Source: Gracilaria gracilis (Eukaryota > Rhodophyta > Florideophyceae > Gracilariales > Gracilariaceae). From it: DNA of 64,000 bases. The notes below the pieces were generated by a model. That model was not told the DNA's origin. It worked only from the letters and a program-made list of their open reading frames with translations, and searched no databases. Positions 43,691 through 55,946 of the stretch are shown here, piece by piece (position 1 is the first letter of the stretch; each line of letters opens with the position of its first letter). The translations under genes were made by a program, and so were the position numbers. Location: the NCBI GenBank assembly GCA_030374805.1, contig JARGSG010000100.1:62001-126000 (forward strand), given 5' to 3'.

Positions 43691-43975
43691 CTATTCAGTA
43701 GAGCATATTTGATTAGTGATGTTCTCCTGACTGCTGGCGCATTTGCTTTTATTTTCAGTTGGAGTCCGTGACAACGGGAGCAAGCAATAAATTTTCACAA
43801 TTGGTGCTTCGCGGGCTTTGCAGTCTCCTTTACACTTAGAGCAGTACGATATATGTGTGCCTTTGCATCCCCCCTTACATCTAGGAAACGTATATGACGC
43901 CTGGGGGTGTTCGCATAGCTTACATTCTCCGTTACGTCCCAAGGTTGACCTCTTGTTCTTGCGTCTCTTTCCCAT
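43691..43975 (-). CDS. small Cys-rich protein, possible zinc binder
   Basis: A 94-codon minus-strand frame from ATG 43975, beginning with a basic MGKRRKNKRS. Cys pairs follow in the pattern C-x2-C, C-x3-C, C-x2-C-x3-C (ECKLCEHP, RCKGGCKG, YCSKCKGDCK). The spacing suggests one or two zinc sites, like the Cys-rich tails of piggyBac-type transposases, but no DDE domain is adjacent. It could be a separated transposon fragment or a small nuclear protein. Confidence 0.35.
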   Translation of the reverse strand: MGKRRKNKRSTLGRNGECKLCEHPQASYTFPRCKGGCKGTHISYCSKCKGDCKAREAPIVKIYCLLPLSRTPTENKSKCASSQENITNQICSTE

Positions 43976-44168
43976 TAGAATTCCAACAAAGACCGGGACA
44001 ACGAACCTATCTTCAGGGATTTGAAACCACGTAATACATAAATAATGGTGCTTTCTTACGAAGTTAAGAGGGCTACCATTTCACACCAGACCGGCGGGGC
44101 AAACTGTTGAGGTGAAACAGAGAACATTGAAAGGTGGGTTTACTGGTTGTTGCTCTCTGTTCTTCTCT

Positions 44169-44196
44169 CCCCCTCCTTCCACGAGGAAGGAGGGGG
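44169..44196. other. strong GC-rich hairpin, 12-bp stem
   Basis: CCCCCTCCTTCC, loop acga, GGAAGGAGGGGG: perfect 12-bp stem in AT-rich surroundings. A terminator-like role is unlikely in a eukaryote; it may be part of an RNA or a repeat end. Confidence 0.7.
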
Positions 44197-46060
44197 GAGG
44201 CGCTTTTACTCTCGTGACTTCGTTGGTCCTGAGATCCACAGGTGTGACAAATATCATTCGAAGAAGTCTCATAACTTTGCGAGCGACACTCGCAGCTTGT
44301 GCCTCAAGACCAAAATGTGTTGACACCAGCAATATCCTTTCAGGCCTTGTCCTAGGCCCTTTCTACATACCTGCCTAATTTGACGTTCACGGCGACCTGG
44401 GAGAGTCCGGAAGACGCTTTTCTCGCCGCGTTGCAGAGTATGACAGCAGCGTACGCGGCTCAAACCCGGTCAATGAGAACCGTTCAGAAAAGGGCAAGTT
44501 TGGAAAAAGACCAGCCTTGGAAATTTTCGCAGAAGAGCCCATAACTTTCGGCTCGATTGTCCATTCGACCGGAATTTTGACCTCATATGGGATCAATTTC
44601 GCTCTTGAGAAATAATTGAAAATCAATTTTTTTGAATATTTGAAAATGAGCCACACAGAGAGCTGTATTGGGAACAGAAAGAAGTAAAAACTTTTCATAG
44701 TTTCTTTTATACATACAGAGTAGAAACTTACTGAATCAGAGCTCTAATAGACCTTTTTAGTTGAGGAATTTTTGGCTTGTTTTTGAAATAAAAACGAGTT
44801 GCAACAACATGCTGTTTATTTAGGCAGGCGTTATGTTAAAATGTCAGCATGATTCCAAAATAAGGACAGAGAATAAGAGTGCGCCTCAAAACCCGCCGCT
44901 TACTTTTAACCTTAGATCTTTAGTGTACTGTCCTACGCATGCTTTACTCGTTTTTTCTGTAACAAAGGCAGGTTTACATATTTCTTAGTAACACCGATCA
45001 TACACGTCAACACATTAGGTGCGACTAATATAAAGCCACAGGTTCATACTTTTCTGATGAACCAGTAGATACATTTGACTTCCCAACAAAACGCTATTTC
45101 ATAAAGCTTTCTTCTGTTGCAAACAAAAAATTATTTTTATTTATAGTTTGATTGCTCTACAGAAAAAAGAGACAAATTTTACTTCTGTTTTCTTTCTGCC
45201 CAGACCTACATTTAATTTTTATTAGCAGCGTTTTATATCTATTTTATTTGCTCCTGTTCTCAAGTATTGCCTTCTGCCCAGTACCGTGTCGTGGAAACAT
45301 CCTCGCGATTTTGTTTTTAAACTCACAGCGAGATACATTAAAGAAGAATAAAATACGTCCATTCTATCTTACCTTTATTATGTCAGATTGCTTTGAGGCA
45401 ATGCTTGCATGCACCACACGTGTATGCGAGATAAGAATTCTTCTTATTTCAAACTTTGCGAACAGCCCGGAATCAAGGGCTTAGATATAAGGAAAATTTT
45501 TTTATTAAAAACCCCTGATGCTCAACTTTAATATCATGTGCAATTTGTTTAGTTTATTTCGGTATATGCAAAGTTAAACAGTAAACAAGAATTTTAGGGT
45601 TCAGAATACCTTCAAAAAAAGGTAAAGTGCAAATATTGGTCTTTTTCGTCTAGTAAAGCTAGCTTTGGACGATAATCCAACGAAAGATGAAACGCTTGGC
45701 ATTTTATTCGTATGTAAAAACGGTCGTACGTTTCAGAAATTGTAAAGATCCGACAACATATTTGTTGACCTCATATGACGTCGATGTCGAATACACCATA
45801 GCGCTCAATTGCAAATCTGATCATACGATCGGATGTCTCTCACTAAGAGAAAGACGGTGATACCAAGAAGGCCCGAGTTTCAAACTAAGGATGCGCGAAA
45901 CCAACAAAAACGTTATTAAACATGATATTGTCTCTGTTTTTACTCACTTTTTCTTTCGCACTGTGACATCTTCAGCGTAATTTTGAGACTCTACTGTCGT
46001 GCAACAAATCTCTCATGGCTCTTTCAATGCGTTAGCAAGCCAGCCGTGTCAAAAGAAACC
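44197..46060. other. AT-rich intergenic sequence, nothing recognised
   Basis: Short open frames (for example 45152-45484 plus, hydrophobic, 110 codons) are composition effects in AT-rich DNA. The left end of the pogo-like element probably lies near 45.9-46.0 kb but no inverted end was identified. Confidence 0.45.
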
Positions 46061-46089
46061 GTGAGCGGGCCGATTATGAGCGGAGAATG

Positions 46090-48005
46090 AAACAACTAGC
46101 AGTTCCAATGGTCATAAAGAAAGGCGCAAAACATAAAGTACGTACCATTGAAACCACGACGCAACTAAGCAAATCAACCGTTTACCATCTGAAACATCTT
46201 GTCGAAACTTACTCCTAAGATGAGCTGCAAAGACAAGTGAACAACACCAATTCCTCTCGAATGGGGACAAACGCAGTGCTGGCGCACAAAGAAGAGCGTC
46301 TAATTGTAGACAGACTTAAAGAAGCTGTCGAGTTGGGGTTCGCAGTGGATAATGACAGCCTTAATTACGTGATGGCACGTGTCGCTGCAGACGGACGAAA
46401 GGGTTGGAAGAACGGCATACAATTCGAATATAAGTTACGTTCCTTTCGTGCAAGACATCGTGACGTGACGTTCAAGACGCACAATCCCAAGGATAACGCG
46501 AAACTAAAAGGCGAGAACTATGAGCACATAAAGACTTTTTTCGACGTTGTGCAAAGGTTAGAAGAAAATCATCCTGGACTTCTCCAAGATCCTTCCCGCA
46601 TCTGGAATATGGACGAAACTTCGGTCGACGCTACATGGGGCAAAACAACTAAAGCGTACGGTCCAGCCCCATCAAAACACGGAAGATGCCGAGTCGCACA
46701 GAAATTAGACGGGTTAACAAACATATTACTGCAGTTATTGTCTGTTCGGCTTCCAGCTTCAAGGCACCACCATTCTATATTGTGGCGGGGAAAAACTTGA
46801 TGCAGCATTGGCTTGATCATCTTCCAGGCGTTTACAAGAAGAGTTTCGCTGTTTGTAATGAATTTCAAAGACCGAAGTGGATGCCAAAAGATGCAGTTGT
46901 AAAGTGCACCGAGAAGGGCTCGATGAAAGGTTCCGTTCTCGAAGCTTTCGTGAAGCACGTGAACACATTCGTTCGGAAACACTTGCTCCCTCCTGTTCCC
47001 TACCTGTTGACCATGGATGGGCATTCCTCACGTAAGGGAAGCAGGTGGGTGATGGAGTGTGAAGGAAACAATTGCCTTCCTGTTATAAAGCCAGCAAACA
47101 GATGTCATGTACTTCAACCGTCTGACCGTCGTATTAATAAGACATTCCAGGAGTCCATACGATATATTCGTGATCAGTTTGCGCGCTTTGCTGTTCCCGA
47201 GACGAGAACACCCAGGTTTAATCTGGCGTGTGCTGTGTACGCACCCCAGACTATAACGCCCCCAGTGATCAAGTGTTCGTTCGAGGTTACAGGCCTCTTT
47301 CCGTTTAACCCCTGGTTTTCGGAATGCTTTGAACGGGAAGAAAATGAAGAGGTGTGTGTAACGGCCTGTGCCACTGGCATAGTAGCGGATAGAAATGTCC
47401 GCGTTCAGCGGCGGACAACGGACGCTGAAGTAGGGGAGAAAGCACGGAAATTCATGAATACGGAAGCCAGTGATGTCATGATATGTCATAAGCTGTTTAC
47501 ACTGTTCTGGGACACAGAAACGGTCACTAGCATAATAATGAATGCCATAACTCCACTGCAAACAGATAAGAAATTGGTTGGAAGCGGTACAAATATGATC
47601 AAACTAAGAGCGCTTGACTGCCGGGCTTCTGCGGAGCACACAACTGTATCACAAATGCTTGCTGAACGGCGCGAGAAAGAGGCCAACAAACGCGAGAAGA
47701 AACAGAAGAAACAGTTGAAAGTGAAAGAAAAAGAATCCCAACGCAGAGCGAAGGAGGCAGAGAAGGCCAAACTGCAGGCGGCGAAGAGAGCTCAGCAGGC
47801 CGAACGAGCCATAGAAAATGCGAAGAAGGCTGCCGTGTGGTTGCACAAACAAATATGCAAAGCATCTTTGCGTGGTGCTAAGAAAAAGCGTGCTCGAGCA
47901 CTTGGTTGCAAGACGTTGAAAGACAGGGGGCAATCTTTGTCAAACATGGAGATATGCACTGAAGTAGTAGTTGACGTAGTTAGCGCAGGATGCGGCGTGC
48001 CATGA
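46090..48005 (+). pseudogene. pogo/Tigger-like (DDE_1) transposase, one stop and one frameshift
   Basis: N-terminal helix-turn-helix (KVRTIETTTQLSKSTVYHLK) from about 46105, interrupted by TAA 46216-46218 in the same frame. The core starts WNMDETSVDATWGK (first Asp); the frame changes between about 46705 and 46750. It then continues HITAVIVCSAS...PPFYIVAGK, LLTMDGHSS (second Asp) and HVLQPSDRRINKTFQES (third Asp), a DDD-type triad as in pogo relatives. The C-terminus is a Lys/Glu-rich coiled coil (RREKEANKREKKQKK...). About 640 codons in total. Inactive as read. TIRs not identified. Confidence 0.85.
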
Positions 48006-48344
48006 GTTCCAAGTATGACCCGGTGGCCTACATGACGGTGATGTTGAGGGCCGAGGGGTGTTCAAGGTGTTGTTTGAAGAAAAGGCATCGACAGTGCCTG
48101 CAAAGAGGTAGGCTGAAGGAATGAAGCACGGCAAAGCGATTGCACAAGGTTTGGAACGCTGAAATGAAATATGTTTTGAGATAAAGTGAAATAGTTTGAA
48201 AAGTGTCCAATGTAAGCCTTTTCTGAACGGTAGCACTCCTTGTTCCTACGCCTAGAACGAATTGTAATGCGTTTGACAGCTGCTGCCATAAATTGTAGGC
48301 GCTGGACGCTTCACATGCACCCACACGCTGCCACTTCGGCGTGA

Positions 48345-48848
48345 TCAACGCTTGTTCTTATTTCCTGAAATAAAGGTCTCTCTCTCTCTACATACCTGCG
48401 AACCATTTTTCTTATCAATGCCGTATAAGACGGTATCATCCTTAATTGGCCTCCCAGCGCTGTACACTATCTCCTTTCCAGGTGTTATGAAAGAAAGCAT
48501 GGACACGCCTTCTTCACAAGTTCGTACACACCACTTTTTTTGTCCCTTTCTTGTACCAAGCCTGCAGATTACTCTGTTTGTTTGATCATTTTCAATTACT
48601 TCATCTGTTGCCGCCTGACTTGTACCTAGACATTGAACTTCACTGCTGTCTGCACTTCGTAAACTCCCTGAACAGTAGAGCGCTCCATCTCGTCGACCAC
48701 GGCTTATTGAGAACCATGTTTGCCGAGTTAGGTTGACATAACTCTTCGTCCAGGGTTTTCGTGCCCAATTCTTGCTGCATGCATGAACTTGAGCCGAATT
48801 CGTAAGAAATTGGCCAAAAGCTATTATCCATATTGCGCGAATGACCAT
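48345..48848 (-). CDS. putative secreted protein, unknown family
   Basis: A 167-codon minus-strand frame from ATG 48848. The N-terminus MVIRAIWIIAFGQFLTNSAQ looks like a cleavable signal peptide with a site near VHA-C. The mature part has about eight Cys, Ser/Thr-rich loops and basic runs, consistent with a disulphide-bonded extracellular protein. No domain recognised. No intron evident. It could also be a chance ORF; the signal peptide is the main support. Confidence 0.4.
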   Translation of the reverse strand: MVIRAIWIIAFGQFLTNSAQVHACSKNWARKPWTKSYVNLTRQTWFSISRGRRDGALYCSGSLRSADSSEVQCLGTSQAATDEVIENDQTNRVICRLGTRKGQKKWCVRTCEEGVSMLSFITPGKEIVYSAGRPIKDDTVLYGIDKKNGSQVCRERETFISGNKNKR

Positions 48849-49848
48849 ATTCGAACCTCACGTGTTACGGCTGCTATGGCTTTCTCGTGTATTTGTGTCT
48901 CCTTGATACTTGAAGCAAAATTCATTAGCTTCTCGAAGTGCATGCAATATTTCAAGCTCTCAAGAACTCAACAGTTTTTCAAAGATACTTTGGACCAGGT
49001 AATGATTCCATTATTACTCAACACAGCAAAAAGCACACCGAAAGTTTCATGGCAGCATCCCTTTCGCCAGTTGCCAGCCTGAACAAACGGAATCACGAAG
49101 CTGATGGGTAATAGAATAACGCGCTTGCATGAACCCAAGATTAAACCGCTTCAATGCATACAAATACTTTCTCTCATAACGAGTGAAAAAAATTATTCCG
49201 CAAGCAATCCGCGGTAGAACCTCAAGTGCGTTCAAAGGCCAACATCAGCAAGTTCAGACAAACTCTGAACTATCTATTCCTATCTGATTAGTACGCATAT
49301 CGATTAGACACGTTACCTTCCGTTCTGAATCTTTTCGTCCTTCTGTACTCTCTTTGTATTCCTTCACATCGATCACATTGCTAGAATGACCGCTGATAGT
49401 GTCCATATCTATCAGCAGTAAGTATATGCGAGTTGAGGTAGATGACAAAAAGTCAATTATGTTATGTTATGGCAGTTGGCCGAACTGGTGCTGAGCGCAA
49501 CTCGCCCATCATTCCTGAGATATTCACATCTGAAGCTCTGACTCTTGACTCTGAACTTCAAAGTCAAAGCTGAACAGTAGCTCGTTGACGGAGCTATCAG
49601 TTTGATAAAGTGCCTCAAGAGTTCATCACGTTTAAACAACACAAACGTTTCAGCCCTAGAACTTCACTTCTCCGCGGCTTTCATTGCCCTCGCACCTCTA
49701 CCTCAATCATGCACATGTGCTTAAGGACTGGCGCGGTGATATTCGTCTTCTCCTCAATGTCAACTTGATTTAGGTTCAAACCACGATACGTTCCGCACAG
49801 AGAGCCCTTCTCTACCATCCACAACATTCATTTTGATTTCAGGTACAA
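48849..49848. other. intergenic, nothing recognised
   Basis: No convincing ORF or repeat. Confidence 0.45.
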
Positions 49849-51176
49849 TCACCCATTTCCCATAAGGCGGTCTCTTAGTCGCGATTCCTGCTCTGATTTA
49901 GGAAAGTCACGCAGCCAGCGGTCGAGAATTTTGAGGGAATGCTCATCATTGCAGAGCCCTACGGCAAGTTCGACATTTGCTCTTCTCTGATTCGAAGCGT
50001 TCAAAAACACTTCAATCCACTCTGGTTCAATACTCTGCATTTCATTCAGAAATACTTCACGAAGCACCTTTTGTTCGTATTTAAGCTTGTGTTCCCAAAA
50101 GAGTTCAGATACACCATTTTAACCATGAGCATAGTTACTCTCCACTGGGCTCTCTGCACGTTCCCTACCTTCGAGAAGATGTGGAAGTTGATACACCTTT
50201 CACAATGGAAGCCCAGAGACACACTCCAAGTCGATAACTGCTGAAAGATTGCCGTCTTCATCCACCATGATATTCTGCAATTACATATCATCATGTAGCA
50301 GCGCTGTTGTTTCAGCTCTTCCTCCAGGGATGGAAAGTAAACTGATTCCATAAGCGAAGACAACCTCCGCACGAGTCGAGCAGTTTCTTCTGCGACTTCG
50401 AGATCGTCTTCATCGTCTGAGGTTCTAAGAATGCGCTTACAGTCGTTCAGATGCAAACGAAGATTTGCCGACAGCCATTCTTGGCTCGTTTTAAACGGGC
50501 CTCTTTGCACATCCTGCAGTACTCGGTCAGCTAAGAAAAACTGTATGGAAACAATCCTATCAACGACAAACTCTTTTGAACCTTTGGTCAGCGAAGCGTC
50601 CACAGGTTGGATTGTTTCATGTAGGCGCTCTCTTGGATAAAGGTTACCCAGATGATCAAACTTGTTGCGAAAGAGCTGCGCACTAAAATGTGCCAGGCGT
50701 TTGACCAAGGCTTTCTTCGCGGCAAGGGACATAAAATTCCACCTTTGCGTTAGGTTCTCTCCTTGCACAGCTTCCATAAGAACCCATTCAAATCCGAGAT
50801 TGTTGTCATTTGAAGCATCATATGCAAAAACTTTTGGAACAGGTATGTCGGTGTTCTTGCAAACGAAATCAAGGGTGGCCACCTCTCTCAGTGTCTTGTA
50901 ATGAGGATCCACTGGAAGTGACACGCGCATTATAAAGTCACCTTCCTCGCATGGGATCAAATATATCCTGTTGAATGCTCCCTGGAAACGAAACTCAACG
51001 GTGCAGTGTTCTTGATTAAGCGCTTTGCATTCTATGTCCTCAATAACACCCATCTTTGGTTCCTTTGTCCAACATGGTTCAGAACCAGAGACACTTTGTC
51101 TCCATTCGAGACCCAGTTGCAGAAACACAATCGGCTCAGGCTTTGTCATGCTGGAGTAAAGCCTTACAAAGATCAA
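49849..51176 (-). pseudogene. APH-family phosphotransferase (fungal-type subgroup), decayed
   Basis: Minus strand. The N-lobe is open from about 51040: IEDIECKALNQE, YLIPCEEGDFIMRVSLPV, IPVPKVFAYDA, WVLMEAVQGENL. A frameshift near 50290 leads into the catalytic region, which reads DDM-stop-LQNIMVDEDGNLSAVIDLECVSGLPL-stop-KVYQLPHLLEG. The first stop (TAA) replaces Gln (CAA) of DDMQL and the second (TGA) replaces Trp (TGG) of LPLWK. The C-terminal helices (LREVFLNEMQSIEPEW) end at 49849. These kinases phosphorylate small molecules; physiological substrates are mostly unknown. Not functional as read. Confidence 0.75.
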
Positions 51177-52368
51177 ACAGCCAGGTTTGGGTGCGTGATG
51201 GCCGATGGCCTAAGCCGAAGATGGTCGAGTAATCTGCGAGCTTTGAGGACGGTCGGGACAAAGCTGAATGTTGTAGGCAAATGCTGATGTTGAATCACCA
51301 TCGGCGATTACGACGACACCTCTAGTATCATCCCGCTGTAACATCTCCGAGAAAATGCGAAACTACACTACTTTCTCCAGTAACTTGTCAACGAACGAAC
51401 GAACAGTGTAACCCTTTTGACCCGGAACGATTTTATCGCTATTGAGATAGCGTTAAGATGACCCAATTAAACTCCAGAACTCTGGCCAAATCGGGTGGTT
51501 GACGTCAGTGCTGTGCTTGATTGATTTGTACCCCGCCGTGCGTGAGCTTTTATCCATTTCGCTGGCGCACTCAAAAGTTCATTTGCTTAAGCTACGGAGC
51601 CCGTATGCGCAACATTCATCGCGCACAACATCGCTCCGCGACGAAACGCCATTTCGGACAGTCTCAACTTCTTCGCCGCACGCCAAAACACAATAGAAAA
51701 AGCATGAGTACTGAAGAAACAGGAAAAAACAGACGCACACCCCCAAACGACGAATACGCGACACACAGCCGTCTTTATGGGATCATGGGTTTGAATCCTG
51801 CGACGGCGCTTTGTGACAAAGAGACATCAGATGAAAGACAATCTTGTTACATTTCCGCCTATCTGACAGGTTAAAACGATGATTGTGCATGTGAGCAATG
51901 CGGTGGTACGCCATGCTACTTTACACAATATGGGAGTGATGTCATTGAAAGAGTGGAAAAAGACTTGCACTCGTGTTCCTCTTCGCCACCGGATAACACC
52001 ATTGCACGAAAGCAAGCATACAAAGCTTTCATTTACGAGCGTTATGGAGTCGTGGGGAGGGGGGTACGAATTCAAATCCCGAACTGGGTTTTAGAGGGCA
52101 TACGCAGACGTTGGCCGGACCCAGCAGGTGCCTATATGGGATTCAAGACGAAGTAGATTTACTTCTTGAACGGAAGAATTTCTGTTTGTAGGGTGGCGGT
52201 TACTTTGTTTCGTCTATTGCGGTGATGGTCGGTGGACAACGAAGACTTGGCCCGAAAAATTGCGGGGTACACTTTTGGTCGAGCGGGACCAAAAAATTCA
52301 TGGGGATGGTATAATGTGAAACAATTCACATGGAAGCCTGGCCTACACTACGAACAGGAGTACATCGT
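51177..52368. other. intergenic, nothing recognised
   Basis: Short frames only. The 3' flank of the next piggyBac-like pseudogene should be near 52.2-52.4 kb; no inverted end was matched. Confidence 0.45.
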
Positions 52369-54177
52369 TTAAATGCTGCTCTGCTTTTCTGAAAGCAGTT
52401 TACAAAGTAGAAAACGGATACTCTTTCTGCCAGTTGTTTCCAGAAGGAGGTGTGTTGACTTATCGGGAGTTTGGGCTTCTTCTTTTTCTCTATCAGTATT
52501 ATTGGGCGCATTTGAAAATGAAAAGGCCGCTTTCTTTTGCTTATACTCGACGTGATCTTTGACTAACCCCATAATGACCCAATTCTTCATTTGCCCCATT
52601 TCAATGACTGCCTCTCCTGATGTTGATAATGCTTTTAGAATTGCGTGCGCGTTAAGGATGCTTGCGTTGAGAATAAACGTCAAAAGGCTGATGGTAACTC
52701 GTCTTTCCTTGCGCATGGTAGGCGAAGTAGATCGGAAATTGGTCAAACCTGTCAACAACATTCATGAACAGTTTGTATGCCACAATTAGTGCGGGAGCAA
52801 GGATAATTGAAAGCGGCATTGATTCGTTCCCAATCCATCTCTGTAATGGCGCCAGGCCATGCACACATGAAACGGCATGGTCATCTGGTTTTTGGATACG
52901 AATTGTAGGTGTATCCGTGAGGCCGTTGTAGTAAAATACTACTACAGCACGATCTTTGAACACGATGTAGCCGGCGTTCTTGCAACAATTTTAGTATCGT
53001 TTCCACCATTCATTTTCTGGAACACATGCATAAGTCTCCATTCCCCACCATCTGCGTGTTCGAGAGCTTCAATTGCCTCTTTGAGTGCAGCGCGGTTGAT
53101 TCCGTCTGCATTGTTCAACCGTACGGTGCCGAGGACTTTACATACTCCATCAGTAAGAAGCTGGATTTGACGGGCAAGCACATGTCGCGTGTAAAAGTTA
53201 TCCATCACCACTAGGGGTCCCTGGAGTGGCGTGGGCCGAAGTAACGTCTAGTGTGCCAGTTGTGCACACCAAAATGCCGATGCTTTCGGTTTTGGTACTA
53301 AGTTTCCATCTATACTCCGACTCACTGGTCCACGCATTTCCCGAAATAGTTTTGTGTAGCGTTCTACATGTGATTGACCCGTCTGGTTTCCAGAACCATT
53401 GTCTTGCAAGGAGTAGAGATAGGCGTGCGTCCAGCCAACCACAGCGTAAAACCGTATGCCAAACTTTACGGGCTTATTTTTCATATATGTTCGTGCTCTT
53501 GTCCGCCCCTTGCACCTTATGGTGTTCTCACCTAAAGAGCTCACCCCAACTTGGATGGCCATCGTAGCAGCGTTACGGGCGAAATGCTCCAAGATTTGAC
53601 GCGAATGCCACAAGGGATCTCGGAGGGCTACGTCTGCATGATATGTAGGATAAATGCGCATTGCGGCTCTTATATTAGTAAAACCATTCCTTCCTATGAC
53701 GCCGTGGAAAAATGGTTTGTTCAATAGCTCTGATTTACCCCAGTAATCACGTAATCGGTTGAAGCCGTATATAGAGGTAGCCAGCTCTAAGCCGAAGTAT
53801 GCCAGTAGCTCATCCGTTTTCAATGGTTTGGTTCGTTTCCCTCTTCTCAACAATTTTGTGCTAGTCTATTTGCGAACACATTCTACGAAAGATCCGTTCA
53901 GAAACAAATGAAACAAACCCAATTCCTTCTTATGCGCGAAGGTTCGTTTGATTAACGACGGCTTTTCCAGATAGAGGCCGCTCTTCTGGTGCCACTTCGA
54001 ACAGTATGGCACAGTTTCATACAATTTGTTTTCGTCTACAGATCCTAAGACCCTAACCACAAACTCTTCTCCATCATCTCCTTCCCAGGTCAACTCTCCA
54101 ACCATTTCTCCATTGCACTCGGGATCATTCACACAAATAGTCGTGTCTTCTTTGTTGCTTAGCACGTTCGGTTGCAT
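52369..54177 (-). pseudogene. second piggyBac-like (PGBD) transposase, multiple lesions
   Basis: Minus strand from ATG 54177. The N-terminal chromo/Tudor-like segment ends FVECVRK, then TAG 53866-53868 and the same frame continues KLLRRGKRTKPLKTDELLAYFGLELATS. A second in-frame TAG (53248-53250) precedes VMDNFYTRHVLA, the second catalytic Asp region. Frameshifts near 52970 and 52725 split VVFYYNG...VDRFDQF and RSTSPTMRKERRV. Together these are the DDE_Tnp_1_7 core in correct order. Clearly a different family from the element at 17963-20741 (no similar zinc tail, different linker). No ends recognised. Confidence 0.85.
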
Positions 54178-54971
54178 TATGGTGTATAACCCTGAAATGT
54201 GACAGCATTGGAAGTGCGGTTCAAAACTACGAAACGTGCTGCGGTTTGCACTGTTTGGATGGTGTAGAAGACTAACGAAATTCCAGGTTATACTTTCTGT
54301 GCTGCCCCTTCCGAGCTCTTCTTGTCAGGTATGAAATTTGGGCGCTCATTTTGGCGGGTCTCATTCAGTTTGCAAACACATTTTCGTCAACTGCGGAAAT
54401 GGAATTTGGCAAACAAGTTGATATGAACAGTAGACCTGAGATGCAGCTGCCGTGATATGTACCATGGTACGCAGATAAGAGTTTCTGTTGTGCAGAACTT
54501 TGGTTTCTTCTACGGCTCTTGTGATTGGACATGGATATGTCCTAAGTGTTATTATGATTAGCAGATAGTCCAATCCATAGGGCTCCCTGCCAATTCCCAC
54601 GTCTTGCTTATCGCTGTTGAGATAGTGATAAGCAAAGAAAACACATGGCAACACTCTATCCAATGAGTACAAATATTGCCCAATCGTTCTTCCACGTTAA
54701 CGCTACGTCAACAGCTTTAACCGTTCAGGATCAAAAGTATTAAAAAAGGTAGATTGCCTTGGTTTTGTACAGTACAGGCCAAGGATCGACGAACGAAACC
54801 TCTGCACAAAGAACTTCGTACAGCAATGCGTGCCACGTGTCGTTCAGAATCTCGCTGCAGCCTAGAATAACTACTAGACCTCCAATTAAATTATCAGAAA
54901 CCAGCGCAAACACTGGTTCAATCGAGGAAACCGTATCGTGTTCCTTCGATTGACAGTTTATATTAGTTGAT
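54178..54971. other. intergenic, nothing recognised
   Basis: One weak minus-strand frame (54361-54672). Small inverted pair ccttgg/ccaagg at about 54748-54785. Confidence 0.4.
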
Positions 54972-55123
54972 ACTCAATTCGAAAGTCCTAGTCTAGACTT
55001 TCGAATTGAGTCTCAGCTTCTGCGACAAAGACACAGTCAAACGCGATAGACTGTGTCTACGCGCATCTACATCTTGCACTCGCAGAGACTGAGTAATCAC
55101 AGTAGTTACTCAGTCCCTGCGAG
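54972..55123. repeat. three consecutive hairpins
   Basis: Hairpin 1: perfect 16-bp arms ACTCAATTCGAAAGTC (54972-54987) and inverse (54996-55011), 8-nt loop. Hairpin 2: perfect 10-bp arms AGACACAGTC (55029-55038) and inverse (55049-55058), 10-nt loop. Hairpin 3: 18-bp arms with one mismatch (55079-55096 and 55106-55123), 9-nt loop. They lie 85 bp upstream of the Harbinger-like start codon. Confidence 0.9.
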
Positions 55124-55207
55124 GAACCGAAACGGCCGTGCACAACGCAGTGTCGATGGCCAAAACGTGCATCGACAAAGTCGTGCACAACCGCTTTGAG
55201 AAACAAT

Positions 55208-55946
55208 ATGGCATTGCTGACGTCAGACTACGCCGCGAATGCGCTGGAACTACTAGCCGACACAGCATACGCCGTCAAAGAGAAATTCGAAACCGTCCAA
55301 AAAAGCACTCTCTGCAACGATTCAGACGAAGAAACCGATTCGGACTGCCCCATTTTTTGACGCGTTCTACGGTCAGAATGGGTCCGAATCAGTAATGCAA
55401 ATGTCAAATTTTTCCGCCATCGATTTCCAAAATTTTTGGAGCCAAATTCAGAAACATGTTTCCGAAAATTGGAATGTTGGAAGAGGGAAAAAGTTCCAGG
55501 CTTCGGGAAAAGACGCATTATTCATGTGCTTAACAGTACTCAAGCACGGAGGAAGATGGGACTTTCTGGCAAATATTTTTAATTTCAAAACTCCAACTTT
55601 TGAAAGAATGATGAGAAAATTTATATACATGCTATCATTGCATGTGTACAAAATTCTCGTACTGGATGAATTGAATAAGTGGCCCATGAAGCATTCGGTG
55701 CACGAGAAGAAAATGTTTCCACGGTTCAAATACGCATATTATGCGACAAACGTTACGTTTCAGCAAACAAATCGCCTGGGTGGTAATTTAGAAGAAGCAA
55801 AAAAATCCTTCAGTGGGAAACATAAGCTTTATGGGTGTAAAACCGAAGTTTCTGTTCTCCCAAACGGAATGGTTGTTTTTGCGACCTCTCATGTTCCAGG
55901 TTCAACGTCCGATATTTATATATTTTATGAAAGTGTAGTACAATGA
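55208..55946 (+). pseudogene. Harbinger-type nuclease (DDE_Tnp_4), frameshifted and truncated
   Basis: Start ATG 55208 gives MALLTSDYAANALELLADTA; the frame runs into a one-base indel at the C4/T6 run 55351-55360. Three Cs would join it to FFDAFYGQNGSESV and the long frame from 55395. The remainder contains the helical DNA-binding part (FLANIFNFKTPTFERMM) and the nuclease segment SGKHKLYGCKTEVSVLPNG...HVPGSTSDIYIF, typical of the oomycete/algal DDE_Tnp_4 type. The sequence ends abruptly at 55946, missing the last part of the nuclease domain, where unrelated gag-like DNA begins. Truncation by that insertion is likely. Confidence 0.8.
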
